A stretch of DNA of 17,003 nt from Bacillota bacterium (GTDB taxonomy: Bacteria > Bacillota > Dethiobacteria > SKNC01), in assembly GCA_007120745.1 (NCBI GenBank), contig SKNC01000034.1, positions 1-17,003 on the forward strand, written 5' to 3'. How positions within the stretch are numbered: the stretch's first letter is position 1; each line of letters begins with the position of its first letter. Positions 7,581-14,782 of this stretch are shown piece after piece. A program made the translations under genes and the position numbers. Below the pieces are notes generated by a model. It saw nothing but the letters and a program-made list of their open reading frames with translations, was not told the DNA's origin and made no database searches.

Positions 7581-8232
7581 GCCTGCAGCCCCTTTCCAGG
7601 TTTTCTAGTTCGTAGCGAAGTTCATCAATCTGCTGCTGCATGCCCTGAAACATCTCTAAAACCGGGTCAGGCAGCTTGTGATGGTCCAAATCAATGTGGG
7701 GAAAGCGTTTACCGTTGGATATAACGGCCCGACCGGGCACTCCCACCACCGTAGTGCCGTAAGGAACATTTGTCAGCACCACCGAACCGCCTCCGATCTT
7801 GGCATGGTCTTCCACTTCCACCGGGCCCAGCACCTTGGCCCCGGCCCCTACCACCACGTTGTTCCCAATGGTAGGGTGTCTTTTCCCTTTTTCCTTACCG
7901 GTTCCCCCCAGGGTTACCCCCTGGTACAGCGTAACGTTGTGTCCTACCTCTGCCGTTTCCCCAATCACTACGCCCATTCCATGGTCTATAAAAAACCCGT
8001 CACCAATCTTTGCCCCGGGATGAATTTCAATTCCCGTCAAGAACCGGTTCAGCTGAGAAATCAGCCGGGGCAGCAGGACCAACCCCTTCCGGTAAAAGTA
8101 ATGGGCTATCCTGTGCAGGACCAGGGCATGGAAGCCGGGATAACAAAGAATCACCTCAATAATACTCTTCGCTGCCGGGTCCCGCTCAAATATGACTCGG
8201 ATATCTCTTTTCAGTCTTGACAGCGCTTTCAC
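7561..8232 (-). CDS. cysE: Serine O-acetyltransferase
   Basis: A 223-residue enzyme that acetylates L-serine with acetyl-CoA, the first step of cysteine synthesis. An N-terminal helical region is followed by a left-handed beta-helix of hexapeptide repeats. Visible motifs include GIEIHPGAKIGDGFFIDHGMGVVIGETAEVG (in the repeat region), QGVTLGGTGK and the RHPTIGNNVVVGAGAKVLG turn set. The start is GTG with an AAGGAG-type site upstream. It is the first gene after the cysteine T-box leader, with a leader of about 160 bases between the T-box terminator and the start codon. It overlaps cysS. Confidence 0.96.
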   Translation of the reverse strand: MKALSRLKRDIRVIFERDPAAKSIIEVILCYPGFHALVLHRIAHYFYRKGLVLLPRLISQLNRFLTGIEIHPGAKIGDGFFIDHGMGVVIGETAEVGHNVTLYQGVTLGGTGKEKGKRHPTIGNNVVVGAGAKVLGPVEVEDHAKIGGGSVVLTNVPYGTTVVGVPGRAVISNGKRFPHIDLDHHKLPDPVLEMFQGMQQQIDELRYELENLERGCRHVNKAV

Positions 8233-8395
8233 CTTAATCCTCTCCTTATCAAAATTTTTGTTTTTCTAAAATCAAAATTAATCAAAATAATTTTATCTGC
8301 TTCATTTCTACCTTCTAACAAATACCTGACAATCATCTGCCCGGACTCTCCCATTCTCAGCTATCACCATTTTGATAAAAGAGATAGCAAGTAAA

Positions 8396-8663
8396 AAATA
8401 AAAATCCGTCCTGTAAAATCACAAAGACGAATTTATTCCGCGGTTCCACTCTGTTTGGGCGGCAGGAAAAAAACAAGCCACCCCTCTTAAGAAGATAACG
8501 GCTTCAGCCGGGGACCCATACGGCATCAGCTTTCCTGGCCCCGCTCAGGGGTGCATTTTCCGCTTCCCTTCCCTGAAATTCCTCTCAGCTCAATAAGAAT
8601 TTCTCTCTGGTGGTTCCCGAAAGCGTACCTCTCCCCATCATCACTTTTTCACTTCGTGGTGTT
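8396..8663 (-). promoter_or_regulatory. Cysteine-specific T-box riboswitch
   Basis: On the minus strand the T-box sequence AGAGTGGAACCGCGG occupies 8452-8438. Stem I pairs GGGG (8636-8633) with CCCC (8551-8548) and CGCTT (8625-8621) with AAGCG (8565-8561). The specifier loop between these stems holds TGC at 8555-8553, a cysteine codon. The T-box bulge TGGA (8448-8445) matches the UCCA end of tRNA-Cys. A terminator stem AAATTCGTC/GACGGATTT (8434-8426 and 8410-8402) with a T-rich tail follows. Uncharged tRNA-Cys should stabilise the antiterminator and turn on cysE-cysS. Confidence 0.95.
8402..8434 (-). terminator. T-box intrinsic terminator
   Basis: Nine base pairs with one G-U pair form between 8426-8434 and 8402-8410, with a 15-base loop. 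A T-rich run follows on the minus strand at 8401-8392. Its 5' arm follows directly after the conserved GCGG of the antiterminator, the usual exclusive arrangement. Confidence 0.85.
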
Positions 8664-8669
8664 TGTTTC

Positions 8670-8698
8670 ATTATAACGATAAGGCATTTCATTGTCAA
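8670..8698 (-). promoter_or_regulatory. Consensus sigma-A promoter of the cysE-cysS transcript
   Basis: On the minus strand a perfect TTGACA (8698-8693), 17 bases and a perfect TATAAT (8675-8670). Transcription should start near 8663, just ahead of T-box stem I. Confidence 0.92.
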
Positions 8699-8718
8699 TC
8701 AGGGGATGAAATTTCCAC

Positions 8719-8749
8719 AAAAAAAACCACCTGTAATTTTTCCAGGCGG
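8719..8749 (-). terminator. Terminator of the copper-storage gene
   Basis: On the minus strand CCGCCTG (8749-8743) pairs with CAGGTGG (8733-8727) with one G-T pair, and eight T's follow (8726-8719). It insulates the copper-storage gene from the T-box promoter 21 bases further on. Confidence 0.85.
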
Positions 8750-8783
8750 CCTTATGGATAAAAGAACTTTCTAATATGTCAGG

Positions 8784-9137
8784 CTAAACAGCAGCCATTG
8801 CCATCCTGCGGCATTCTTCTGCACATTCCCGGCAAATTTGGGCACATTCCTGACAGTGTTTATCTTTAAACATCTCACATTCCTTAGCACAGGCATCACA
8901 AATTTTTGCACATAAATCACATAATTCTTTTGAAAAATTGCTATTCCGAGCCATATACTGAACCGCCTGTAAGCAAATTTCAGCACAGTCATTTAAGATC
9001 TTGATACATTCAGCTCTCGCCTGTACATCAGGTTCTTCTAAACATGCCGTAAAACATTCTTCACAGGCCTGGGCACATTTAGCACAGGCATTAATGCATG
9101 CATCCATGTGTTTTGGGGCATCTGTTAAGACTCCCAT
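8784..9137 (-). CDS. Csp3-like four-helix-bundle copper storage protein (DUF326 type)
   Basis: A 117-residue cysteine-rich protein with 19 cysteines, mostly in CxxxC or CxxC spacing along predicted helices (DACINACAKCAQACEEC, then DLCAKICDACAKEC and QECAQICRECAEEC). This pattern and size match cytosolic Csp3 proteins such as Bacillus YhjQ, in which thiolates line a four-helix bundle and hold many Cu(I) ions. No signal peptide is seen, so a cytoplasmic copper buffer is expected. The ATG at 9137 has GGAGG 8 bases upstream; the GTG at 9146 lies within the Shine-Dalgarno. It is a single gene with its own terminator. No copper pump or CsoR/CueR-type regulator is adjacent. Confidence 0.9.
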   Translation of the reverse strand: MGVLTDAPKHMDACINACAKCAQACEECFTACLEEPDVQARAECIKILNDCAEICLQAVQYMARNSNFSKELCDLCAKICDACAKECEMFKDKHCQECAQICRECAEECRRMAMAAV

Positions 9138-9304
9138 TTCTTTCACCTCCCCTGGACAATATCTCTAGTTGTTAGGTTTCACAGGTAGGATAACTTTTAT
9201 ACAAAGAACTTTTGTAAGTGAACTTTTTCATATTAAGCAGAGGAAGCTTATATTTAAGTCATGTTGTCTGCCCAGGCACCACATGGCATTTTTTCGAACA
9301 CCGC

Positions 9305-10771
9305 CTACCCTTTTAATTGCTCCAGCGCACTGCCCAGACGGTTGATCACCCGGTCCCTGCCCAGAAGGAGAATCAGGCTCTGAAGGTCGGGACCCTGAAG
9401 GCTTCCGGTGAGGCCTACCCGGACTGGCTGAAACAGCTTTTTACCGCCTACTCCAAGTTCCTTGCCGATACCTTTAAAAACTGACTTAATGGCCGGGGTT
9501 TCCCATTCCTCCAGCTGCAGAGCTTCCTCTTTAAACCTCTCTACTACTTGAATCGAACTCTCTTCTTTCATCAATTCCAAAGCCTCCGGAGTGAATTCTT
9601 CCACCCGGTCTCCAAAGAACACCGGAATCAAGTGAACCACTTCTTCCACGTAATCCAGCTGTTCCTGCAGCAGAGATGTGACCTGTTTCAACCAGTCATA
9701 CTGATCAGGGCTCGGGTCCTGTTGAATCCATCCCGCCTTTACCAGGTAAGGCAGGGCCAGTCGGGTAATGTTCTCCGGGTCTTCTTTTTTTATGTATTCA
9801 GAATTCATCCAGTTCAGCTTCTTTAAATTAAAGACTGCCGGGCTTTTTGAAACCCGTCCCAGGGAAAATTCCTCTACCAGTTCCGAAAGGGTAAAAAGCT
9901 CCTGTTCTCCTTCCGGTGCCCAACCCAACAAAGCCAGGAAATTTAAAAGGGCCTGGGGAAGATACCCTTTATCCCTGTATTGTTTAATAGAAGTAGCCCC
10001 GTGCCTTTTGCTCATTTTAGAACGGTCTTCCCCCAGGATAAGGGAAATATGGGCAAACTGAGGCATGTCTAAATCCAAAGCCTTATAAATCATCATCTGC
10101 CGGGGAGTGTTAGATAAATGCTCCTCCCCCCGGATTACGTGGCTGATTTCCATCAACGCATCGTCAATAACCACGGCAAAATTATACGTAGGAATACCAT
10201 CGGACTTTACAATAACAAAGTCACCTATCCCATCGCTTTCAAAAACAACCCTGCCTCGGATTAAATCCTCCACCTGTATAACTTCCCCCGGCGGAACCCG
10301 AAAACGAACCGCAGGTTTTTTCCCTTCCCTCTCTAAACGTTCCCGGTCCTCTGGAGACAAATCTCTGCACCGGCCCAGATATCGAGGCATCTCCCCCTTT
10401 TTCCTCAGGGCTTCCCTCTCCGCCTCCAGTTCCTCTTCGGTACAGTAGCAGGGATATGCTTTCTTTTCCTCCAAAAGCCTCTTCCAGTAACCGTCGTATA
10501 AATACAGCCTTTCGCTCTGCCGGTAAGGGCCTTTATTTCCACCGGCATAAATTCCCTCGTCCCAGGTCATTCCCAGCCATTTTAAATCTTCCAGGATAAC
10601 CTCCTCCGAAACCAGGGTAGACCGCTCTACATCGGTATCCTCTATTCTAACCACAAAATCCCCACCGTGCTTCCGGGCAAACAGCCAGTTGAAAAGGGCT
10701 GACCTGGCTCCCCCAATATGCAGAGGTCCGGTGGGACTTGGAGCAAATCGAACTCTTACTTTCTGGTTCAA
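9305..10771 (-). CDS. gltX: Glutamyl-tRNA synthetase
   Basis: A 488-residue class I synthetase. The HIGH-like motif is HIGG (18-21) and the KMSKS-like motif is KMSKR (252-256). C108, C110 and C135 (PCYC and GRC) form a zinc-knuckle-like insertion. The rest is the all-helical anticodon-binding domain of the bacterial type. Whether it also charges tRNA-Gln, as in many Firmicutes with GatCAB, cannot be told here. The start is TTG with AGGAGG 8 bases upstream. It follows ispF after 111 bases holding a short palindrome, so it may be the end of the ispD-ispF operon or have an unseen promoter. Confidence 0.96.
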   Translation of the reverse strand: MNQKVRVRFAPSPTGPLHIGGARSALFNWLFARKHGGDFVVRIEDTDVERSTLVSEEVILEDLKWLGMTWDEGIYAGGNKGPYRQSERLYLYDGYWKRLLEEKKAYPCYCTEEELEAEREALRKKGEMPRYLGRCRDLSPEDRERLEREGKKPAVRFRVPPGEVIQVEDLIRGRVVFESDGIGDFVIVKSDGIPTYNFAVVIDDALMEISHVIRGEEHLSNTPRQMMIYKALDLDMPQFAHISLILGEDRSKMSKRHGATSIKQYRDKGYLPQALLNFLALLGWAPEGEQELFTLSELVEEFSLGRVSKSPAVFNLKKLNWMNSEYIKKEDPENITRLALPYLVKAGWIQQDPSPDQYDWLKQVTSLLQEQLDYVEEVVHLIPVFFGDRVEEFTPEALELMKEESSIQVVERFKEEALQLEEWETPAIKSVFKGIGKELGVGGKKLFQPVRVGLTGSLQGPDLQSLILLLGRDRVINRLGSALEQLKG

Positions 10772-10840
10772 ACTTTTTACCTCCTGACTATTAATCTATC
10801 GTGAATCCTCACGGGGTCATGTTTGTTACTAAATCTGCTT

Positions 10841-10877
10841 ATCCGTAATCAGAAGAACCGTCCCCTTGATTACAGAT
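10841..10877. repeat. GGGGACGGTTC repeat, copy 2 (short form)
   Basis: Inverted arms ATCCGTAATCA (10841-10851) and TGATTACAGAT (10867-10877), with one mismatch, enclose a loop containing GAACCGTCCCC. It lies between the ispF stop and gltX. Only one half of the GGGGACGG core is present, unlike the paired cores in the longer copies. Confidence 0.7.
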
Positions 10878-10882
10878 GGCCT

Positions 10883-11365
10883 TTATTTCTTCTCTAATTT
10901 TGTTATCAGAACCACAGCCTGGGCCGCTATTCCCTCTTCTCTGCCTGTAAACCCCAGCCCCTCTGTGGTAGTAGCCTTAATATTGATAACACCGGGGGGA
11001 ACCTCTAACACAGCAGCAATCTTTTCTTTCATGTCCTTTATGTAGGGGGCCAGCTTTGGTTTCTGTGCAATAATGACCATATCCGCATTGACCACCGTAA
11101 AGTTTTCCTGCTTCAATAAATCAATAACCTTTCCCAGCAGCAGCAGGCTGGAAATTCCCCGATACTGTTCCTGGGAGTCCGGGAAATGACTGCCAATATC
11201 CCCTTTTCCCACAGCGCCCAGCAGCGCATCCATCAGGGCATGAACCAGCACATCGGCATCGGAATGTCCCAGCAGGCCCTTTTCAAAAGAAATCTCCACC
11301 CCTCCCAAGATAAGGGGGCGGGCCTCCACCAGGCGGTGAACATCATAACCTGTTCCTACCCTCAT
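10883..11365 (-). CDS. ispF: 2-C-methyl-D-erythritol 2,4-cyclodiphosphate synthase
   Basis: A 160-residue enzyme of the non-mevalonate isoprenoid pathway that cyclises CDP-methylerythritol phosphate to MEcPP with loss of CMP. The metal ligands D8, H10 and H42 are present (GYDVH, then LVHALMDALLGA). HSDAD, GDIGSHFPD and the C-terminal TTTEGLGFTGREEGIAA loop are family signatures. It acts as a cytosolic trimer. Its ATG overlaps the ispD stop (ATGA), so the pair is translationally coupled and catalyses nearby steps of one pathway. Confidence 0.97.
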   Translation of the reverse strand: MRVGTGYDVHRLVEARPLILGGVEISFEKGLLGHSDADVLVHALMDALLGAVGKGDIGSHFPDSQEQYRGISSLLLLGKVIDLLKQENFTVVNADMVIIAQKPKLAPYIKDMKEKIAAVLEVPPGVINIKATTTEGLGFTGREEGIAAQAVVLITKLEKK

Positions 11366-12066
11366 TTCAGCGTTTCCCCCTCTTCTTCCCCTTTAAAGAG
11401 GGATTCCGCCAGGATTAAATCCTGGGGAGTAGTGATTTTTATGTTTTCATACCTGCCCTGAACAATCTTGACCCGGTGTCCTAACCTTTCCACCAGGGAG
11501 GCATCATCAGTACCCAAAAACCCTGCTTCCTCAGCTTTTCGGTAGGCCTGATAAAGTAACGGGAAGAGGAAGGTTTGGGGTGTTTGGGCTGCCCACAGCA
11601 GACTGCGGGGAGGCGTGTCCACCACGAATCCTTCATCATCTATCGTTTTAATAGTATCTTTCACGGAAACTGCAGTCACAGCCGCCCCATAAACCTTTGC
11701 CGTCTCAACGGAATCAACCAAAAGCTTACGGGTAACAAAGGGACGGGCCCCGTCATGTATGAGGACCACCTCAGTCTGCGGGGCCAGAATTTTTAAAGCA
11801 TTAAATACGGACTGCTGTCTTTCCTTTCCTCCGGAGACCACCTCTACCGAGATATCCAGTTTCAGGGGAACAACAATTTCTTTTCTGCAGAATTCCTCTT
11901 CCCCCGGAGCCGCAGCGATTATAATTCTATCAAAGGGATAACGGGACAACCGCAGCAGGGTTTGAGCCAAAACCGGCCTCCCACCGCACAGCAGATATTG
12001 TTTATTACCCTTTTCCCCCATCCTTTTCCCTTTTCCTGCGGCAGGAACAACAGCGGAAACAAACAC
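11362..12066 (-). CDS. ispD: 2-C-methyl-D-erythritol 4-phosphate cytidylyltransferase
   Basis: A 234-residue nucleotidyltransferase that joins CTP and methylerythritol phosphate in the non-mevalonate pathway. The CTP-binding loop VPAAGKGKRMG lies at the N terminus. HDGARPFV, VKDTIK, WAAQTPQTF and GTDDASLVE are the further family motifs. The start is GTG, and the preceding gene's TAG overlaps it by one base (TAGTG). GAGGTG 5 bases upstream is the ribosome binding site. Its last four bases overlap ispF. Confidence 0.96.
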   Translation of the reverse strand: MFVSAVVPAAGKGKRMGEKGNKQYLLCGGRPVLAQTLLRLSRYPFDRIIIAAAPGEEEFCRKEIVVPLKLDISVEVVSGGKERQQSVFNALKILAPQTEVVLIHDGARPFVTRKLLVDSVETAKVYGAAVTAVSVKDTIKTIDDEGFVVDTPPRSLLWAAQTPQTFLFPLLYQAYRKAEEAGFLGTDDASLVERLGHRVKIVQGRYENIKITTPQDLILAESLFKGEEEGETLK

Positions 12067-13178
12067 TATTTCACCTCATTGAAATAATTGGCCAGGTAAG
12101 CTTTCGGCCGGGCAAAAATCATCCTCCCGGCAGCTGTCTGCAGCACACTGGTAACCACTACTTCCACATGCTGCATCATATGTTTTTTCCCTCCATCAAC
12201 CACGATCATGGTACCATCATCCAGATACCCGATTCCCTGACCCAGTTCCTTACCATCCTTAATAATTTGAACTGTCATTTCTTCTCCCGGGAGAACTACC
12301 GGTTTCAGTGAATTGGCCAGTTCATTAATATTCAATACCGGAACTCCTTGAAGCTCACAAACCTTATTCAGGTTATAATCATTTGTGATTACTTTCCCTT
12401 TCAATTGTTTGGCTAGCTTTACCAGTTTACTATCCACTTCCATATCTTCATAATCCTGCTCGGTAATCTGAACCGGAATGTCCAGTTCTTTTTGTATCTT
12501 GTTTAAGATATCTAAACCACGACGGCCGCGGTTTCTTTTAAGTACATCCGACGAATCTGCAATGTGACGGAGTTCCTCCAGAACAAATCCTGGAATCATC
12601 AGGACTCCCTCTAAAAATCCTGTTTTACAGATATCTGCAATTCGACCGTCAATAATGACACTGGTATCCAGCACTTTTATACTTTTGCCGGAGGTGATTC
12701 TCTCTCCCTTCCCCTGCAAGGAGAACAAAGAATTAATAAAAGAAAGCTCATCCCTGCGGTTGGTTGCGATATTTATACCCAGGTAGGCTAAAATTAGTGT
12801 GACCGCCAGAGACAGGTAGACCCCTACCCATGGGATTCTGTAAATGGCAATGCTCAACAAAGCCGCAATGGAAAGACCTATTACCAACCCTATGGTTCCC
12901 AGCACAATATCTTGAGTGGGAATTAGCTTTAATTTACCTTCAGCCCAGGAAGTAAACTGAACCACCTGGTTTATGATTGCGGGAGTAATAATATAGAATA
13001 TGATTCCAAATAATGAACCTCCCAGAACAGATACACTGATGCTGGCAGCATTCAAGCCAGCTTCGGTTAGATTAAAGGTGGTAACCGTTGAAAGAGCGCT
13101 AAAGCCTGCATCGAAAACCTGATAACCCAGCACAAAGCCAACAATCAGTGCAACAATACGAAATACTTTCTGACCCAC
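12066..13178 (-). CDS. Membrane-anchored PIN-TRAM domain protein (YacL family)
   Basis: A 370-residue protein with four predicted membrane helices (about 4-22, 47-72, 91-113 and 117-138). A cytoplasmic PIN nuclease-like domain spans about 167-290. A TRAM domain follows at about 295-360 (GEEMTVQIIKDGKELGQGIGYLDDGTMIVVDGG). PIN acidic residues D171, E201/E202, D249 and D267 are in place, so it may be an active RNase, but its substrate is unknown. I choose the GTG at 13178, with GGAGG 8 bases upstream; the ATG at 13199 lies ahead of the Shine-Dalgarno and would translate through it. It leads the ispD-ispF operon, and its leader carries a long palindromic repeat. Confidence 0.93.
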   Translation of the reverse strand: MGQKVFRIVALIVGFVLGYQVFDAGFSALSTVTTFNLTEAGLNAASISVSVLGGSLFGIIFYIITPAIINQVVQFTSWAEGKLKLIPTQDIVLGTIGLVIGLSIAALLSIAIYRIPWVGVYLSLAVTLILAYLGINIATNRRDELSFINSLFSLQGKGERITSGKSIKVLDTSVIIDGRIADICKTGFLEGVLMIPGFVLEELRHIADSSDVLKRNRGRRGLDILNKIQKELDIPVQITEQDYEDMEVDSKLVKLAKQLKGKVITNDYNLNKVCELQGVPVLNINELANSLKPVVLPGEEMTVQIIKDGKELGQGIGYLDDGTMIVVDGGKKHMMQHVEVVVTSVLQTAAGRMIFARPKAYLANYFNEVK

Positions 13179-13204
13179 TTTGTTCACCTCCTTTCTCATT
13201 TAGG

Positions 13205-13313
13205 TGCGCCACGGGGACGGTTCCATCGTCTTCCCTTCGGACCTTCGCTGCGCTACGGTGACGCTCGAACCGTCCCCATGGCTCCGCTACTTGCAACGTT
13301 TCGCTGTAGTGCT
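13205..13313 (-). repeat. GGGGACGGTTC palindromic repeat, copy 3 (REP/MITE-like)
   Basis: The arms GCCACGGGGACGGTTC (13208-13223) and GAACCGTCCCCATGGC (13267-13282) pair over 16 bp with one G-U pair in RNA. An inner 4-bp stem continues the hairpin. The outer box at 13299-13313 (TTTCGCTGTAGTGCT) recurs at the end of copy 4. Positions 13205-13304 match the reverse complement of 16443-16542 with 5 differences in 100. This copy lacks the second outer box and stops 5 bases from the ATG at 13199. Confidence 0.88.
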
Positions 13314-13374
13314 ATACTTTCTATATTCTTTTTCAGATAAAAAACCTTATAAAATAAAAAAGCTTACACTTTTT

Positions 13375-13404
13375 ATTATAACTTATATAAATGTCCAAAT
13401 TCAA
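13375..13404 (-). promoter_or_regulatory. Promoter of the PIN-TRAM/ispD/ispF operon
   Basis: On the minus strand TTGAAT (13404-13399), 18 bases and TATAAT (13380-13375). The expected start is near 13368, giving a leader of about 190 bases that contains the whole repeat at 13205-13313. Confidence 0.65.
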
Positions 13405-13463
13405 GGTTGAATATGTATCCCTGCATAATACGACAAAAAATAAAAACCTCCCACACAAGAAAA

Positions 13464-13489
13464 GCACCAAAAGCGTCTACTTTTGATGC
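13464..13489 (-). terminator. carD terminator overlapping its stop codon
   Basis: On the minus strand GCATCAAAAG (13489-13480) pairs with CTTTTGGTGC (13473-13464) over 10 bp with one wobble, followed by TTTTCTTG and, later, TTTTTATTTTTT. The 5' arm includes the last codons of carD, and the loop holds its TAG. Confidence 0.75.
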
Positions 13490-13962
13490 TGAAAGACTTC
13501 GTCCAGTATGCACAGCATCTGGTCTTCGTCTATACCTTTTGCTAAAACCAGTTCACTTACCAGAATCTGCTTTGCACTTTCCAGCATTTTTCTCTCCCCT
13601 GTGGAAAGGCCCTTATCTCGCTCTCTAATCATCAGGTTGCGAACCACCTCCGCAACCTTAAAGATACTTCCGCTCTTTATTTTCTCCATATTCATCCGGT
13701 AACGGCGGTTCCAGTTGGTTGAAATGCTGCTGTGCTGTTCATTGAGAATGGTGAAAACTTTGTTAACACCTTCGTCATCAATAATCTGCCGTAAACCAAT
13801 TTTGCTTACATTATCCAGAGGTATCATTACCTTCATTTCACCTATGGGCATTTTCATGATATAATATTTTTTCGTAGTTCCCATAATTTCTTTTTCTTCT
13901 ATTGCTTCGATTACTCCAGCCCCGTGCATCGGATAAACAACTTTATCTCCAACATTGAACAT
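13477..13962 (-). CDS. CarD/CdnL-family transcription regulator
   Basis: A 161-residue CarD-type protein. The N-terminal Tudor-like RNA polymerase beta-interaction domain is residues 1 to about 60 (FNVGDKVVYPMHGAGVIEAIEEKEI). A helical DNA-contacting domain fills the rest (NWNRRYRMNMEKIKSGSIFKVAEVVRNL, LSTGERKMLESAKQIL). Members bind the polymerase at promoters and stabilise open complexes, notably at rRNA genes. The ATG has AGGAGG 7 bases upstream. It is a single-gene unit with its own promoter (13993-14021) and terminator, placed between radA and the PIN-TRAM gene as in other Clostridia. Confidence 0.94.
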   Translation of the reverse strand: MFNVGDKVVYPMHGAGVIEAIEEKEIMGTTKKYYIMKMPIGEMKVMIPLDNVSKIGLRQIIDDEGVNKVFTILNEQHSSISTNWNRRYRMNMEKIKSGSIFKVAEVVRNLMIRERDKGLSTGERKMLESAKQILVSELVLAKGIDEDQMLCILDEVFQHQK

Positions 13963-13992
13963 GTTTAAACCTCCTAGAACAGCTACACAAAT

Positions 13993-14021
13993 ATTTTAAC
14001 ACACTAAAGGCCTTGTGTCAA
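13993..14021 (-). promoter_or_regulatory. Sigma-A type promoter of carD
   Basis: On the minus strand a perfect TTGACA (14021-14016), 17 bases and TAAAAT (13998-13993), about 30 bases ahead of the carD start. Confidence 0.85.
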
Positions 14022-14068
14022 TTTTGAATGTTAGATATTGGTATTTGCTGGCCCTCCGGTTCTGGGTA

Positions 14069-14138
14069 GGCTTGAATAATTTCCTTTTTTATAGTTCCAG
14101 GGTCAAGCTTTTTTTTGAATAAGAGAATTATTCAAGCC
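14069..14138. repeat. Nested dyads in the carD / 14387-gene divergent gap
   Basis: The 13-bp inverted repeat GGCTTGAATAATT (14069-14081) and AATTATTCAAGCC (14126-14138) encloses 44 bases. A second TTGAATAA (14115-14122) can pair with TTATTCAA (14128-14135) across a 5-base loop. The two pairings exclude each other. The site lies between two divergent promoters in an intergenic stretch (13963-14386) that holds no gene apart from these signals. It could be a regulator binding site or an RNA structure. Confidence 0.6.
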
Positions 14139-14246
14139 CCTCTATGCCCTTAGTCAGGGTCTTCAAATGAGATCCTGCGAATAACAAGGGAGCAAATAGA
14201 TGATTTGTCCTGCAAAATATTTACACAATCCAGGAAAGAGCTTCAC

Positions 14247-14276
14247 TTGACAAAGGATTACAGGTAGCAATATAAT
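14247..14276 (+). promoter_or_regulatory. Sigma-A type promoter of the 14387 gene
   Basis: A perfect TTGACA (14247-14252), an 18-base spacer and a perfect TATAAT (14271-14276). The expected start is near 14283, giving a leader of about 100 bases. Confidence 0.85.
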
Positions 14277-14311
14277 GATATAAAATACCTGTACCCTAAG
14301 GATATATTTAC

Positions 14312-14347
14312 ATGCTGGAGAAAACCGGCATTGCATAGATTTTTTTT
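14312..14347 (+). terminator. Leader hairpin with U run (possible attenuator)
   Basis: ATGCTGG (14312-14318) pairs with CCGGCAT (14325-14331) over 7 bp with one wobble. Eight bases later comes a run of eight T's (14340-14347). It is in the 5' leader, before the start codon at 14387. The gap between stem and T run makes it a weak terminator as drawn. Confidence 0.4.
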
Positions 14348-14386
14348 AACCAGGGAAATAAAACAATCATTCTAAGAGGTGAAAGT

Positions 14387-14782
14387 ATGAAAACTGTTAT
14401 TATTGGCGATTTTCAGCAAAAGGTAGATGAACTTTTAATTAGACACCGCAGTATCCTGGACAGTTTGTCTAAATATCAGGATACCAACTCCAGGGTAAAC
14501 CGGGCCATTACCAAAACGGTTACCACCTGTGGATGTCTGACTGTGAACGCCACCCGGCAGGACATCCCCAAAGACGCCACCTTTAAAGATTACAAGCAGT
14601 ATATGGATTCTCACTTTAATGGTAATTTATGTGAAAACTGCAGAGAAATTATTGAAAGTAAAATCGGTGACAATCTCTTTTACCTGGCAGCTTTATGTAA
14701 TATTTTAGATTTAAATTTGGAAGATATATTAACCAAGGAGTATAAAAAAATATCAACCCTGGGCCATTTTAATTTGACATAA
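14387..14782 (+). CDS. Conserved clostridial protein of unknown function
   Basis: A 131-residue soluble, mostly helical protein. I recognise it as a small conserved clostridial family found near carD and radA, but I cannot give it a function. The N-terminal half is helical (DELLIRHRSILDSLSKYQ). C48-x-C50 and C82-x2-C85 (TCGC and CENC) could bind a metal. The C-terminal segment LFYLAALCNILDLNLEDILTKEYKKIS recalls the helical core of MazG-like nucleotide pyrophosphohydrolases, although the usual acidic metal-binding set is not clear. The ATG has GAGGTG 5 bases upstream. Its promoter is near consensus and its leader has a hairpin. It is convergent with radA, in the place where disA often lies. 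Confidence 0.8.
   Translation: MKTVIIGDFQQKVDELLIRHRSILDSLSKYQDTNSRVNRAITKTVTTCGCLTVNATRQDIPKDATFKDYKQYMDSHFNGNLCENCREIIESKIGDNLFYLAALCNILDLNLEDILTKEYKKISTLGHFNLT

Noticed and set aside
7678..8220. Plus-strand open frame of 180 codons
   Set aside because: It is antisense to cysE, whose hexapeptide repeats are unmistakable.
9260..9285. Imperfect hairpin between gltX and the copper-storage gene
   Set aside because: The stem is interrupted and no U run follows, so I do not call it a terminator. A weak TATAAA without a good -35 lies nearby but is not enough for a promoter call.
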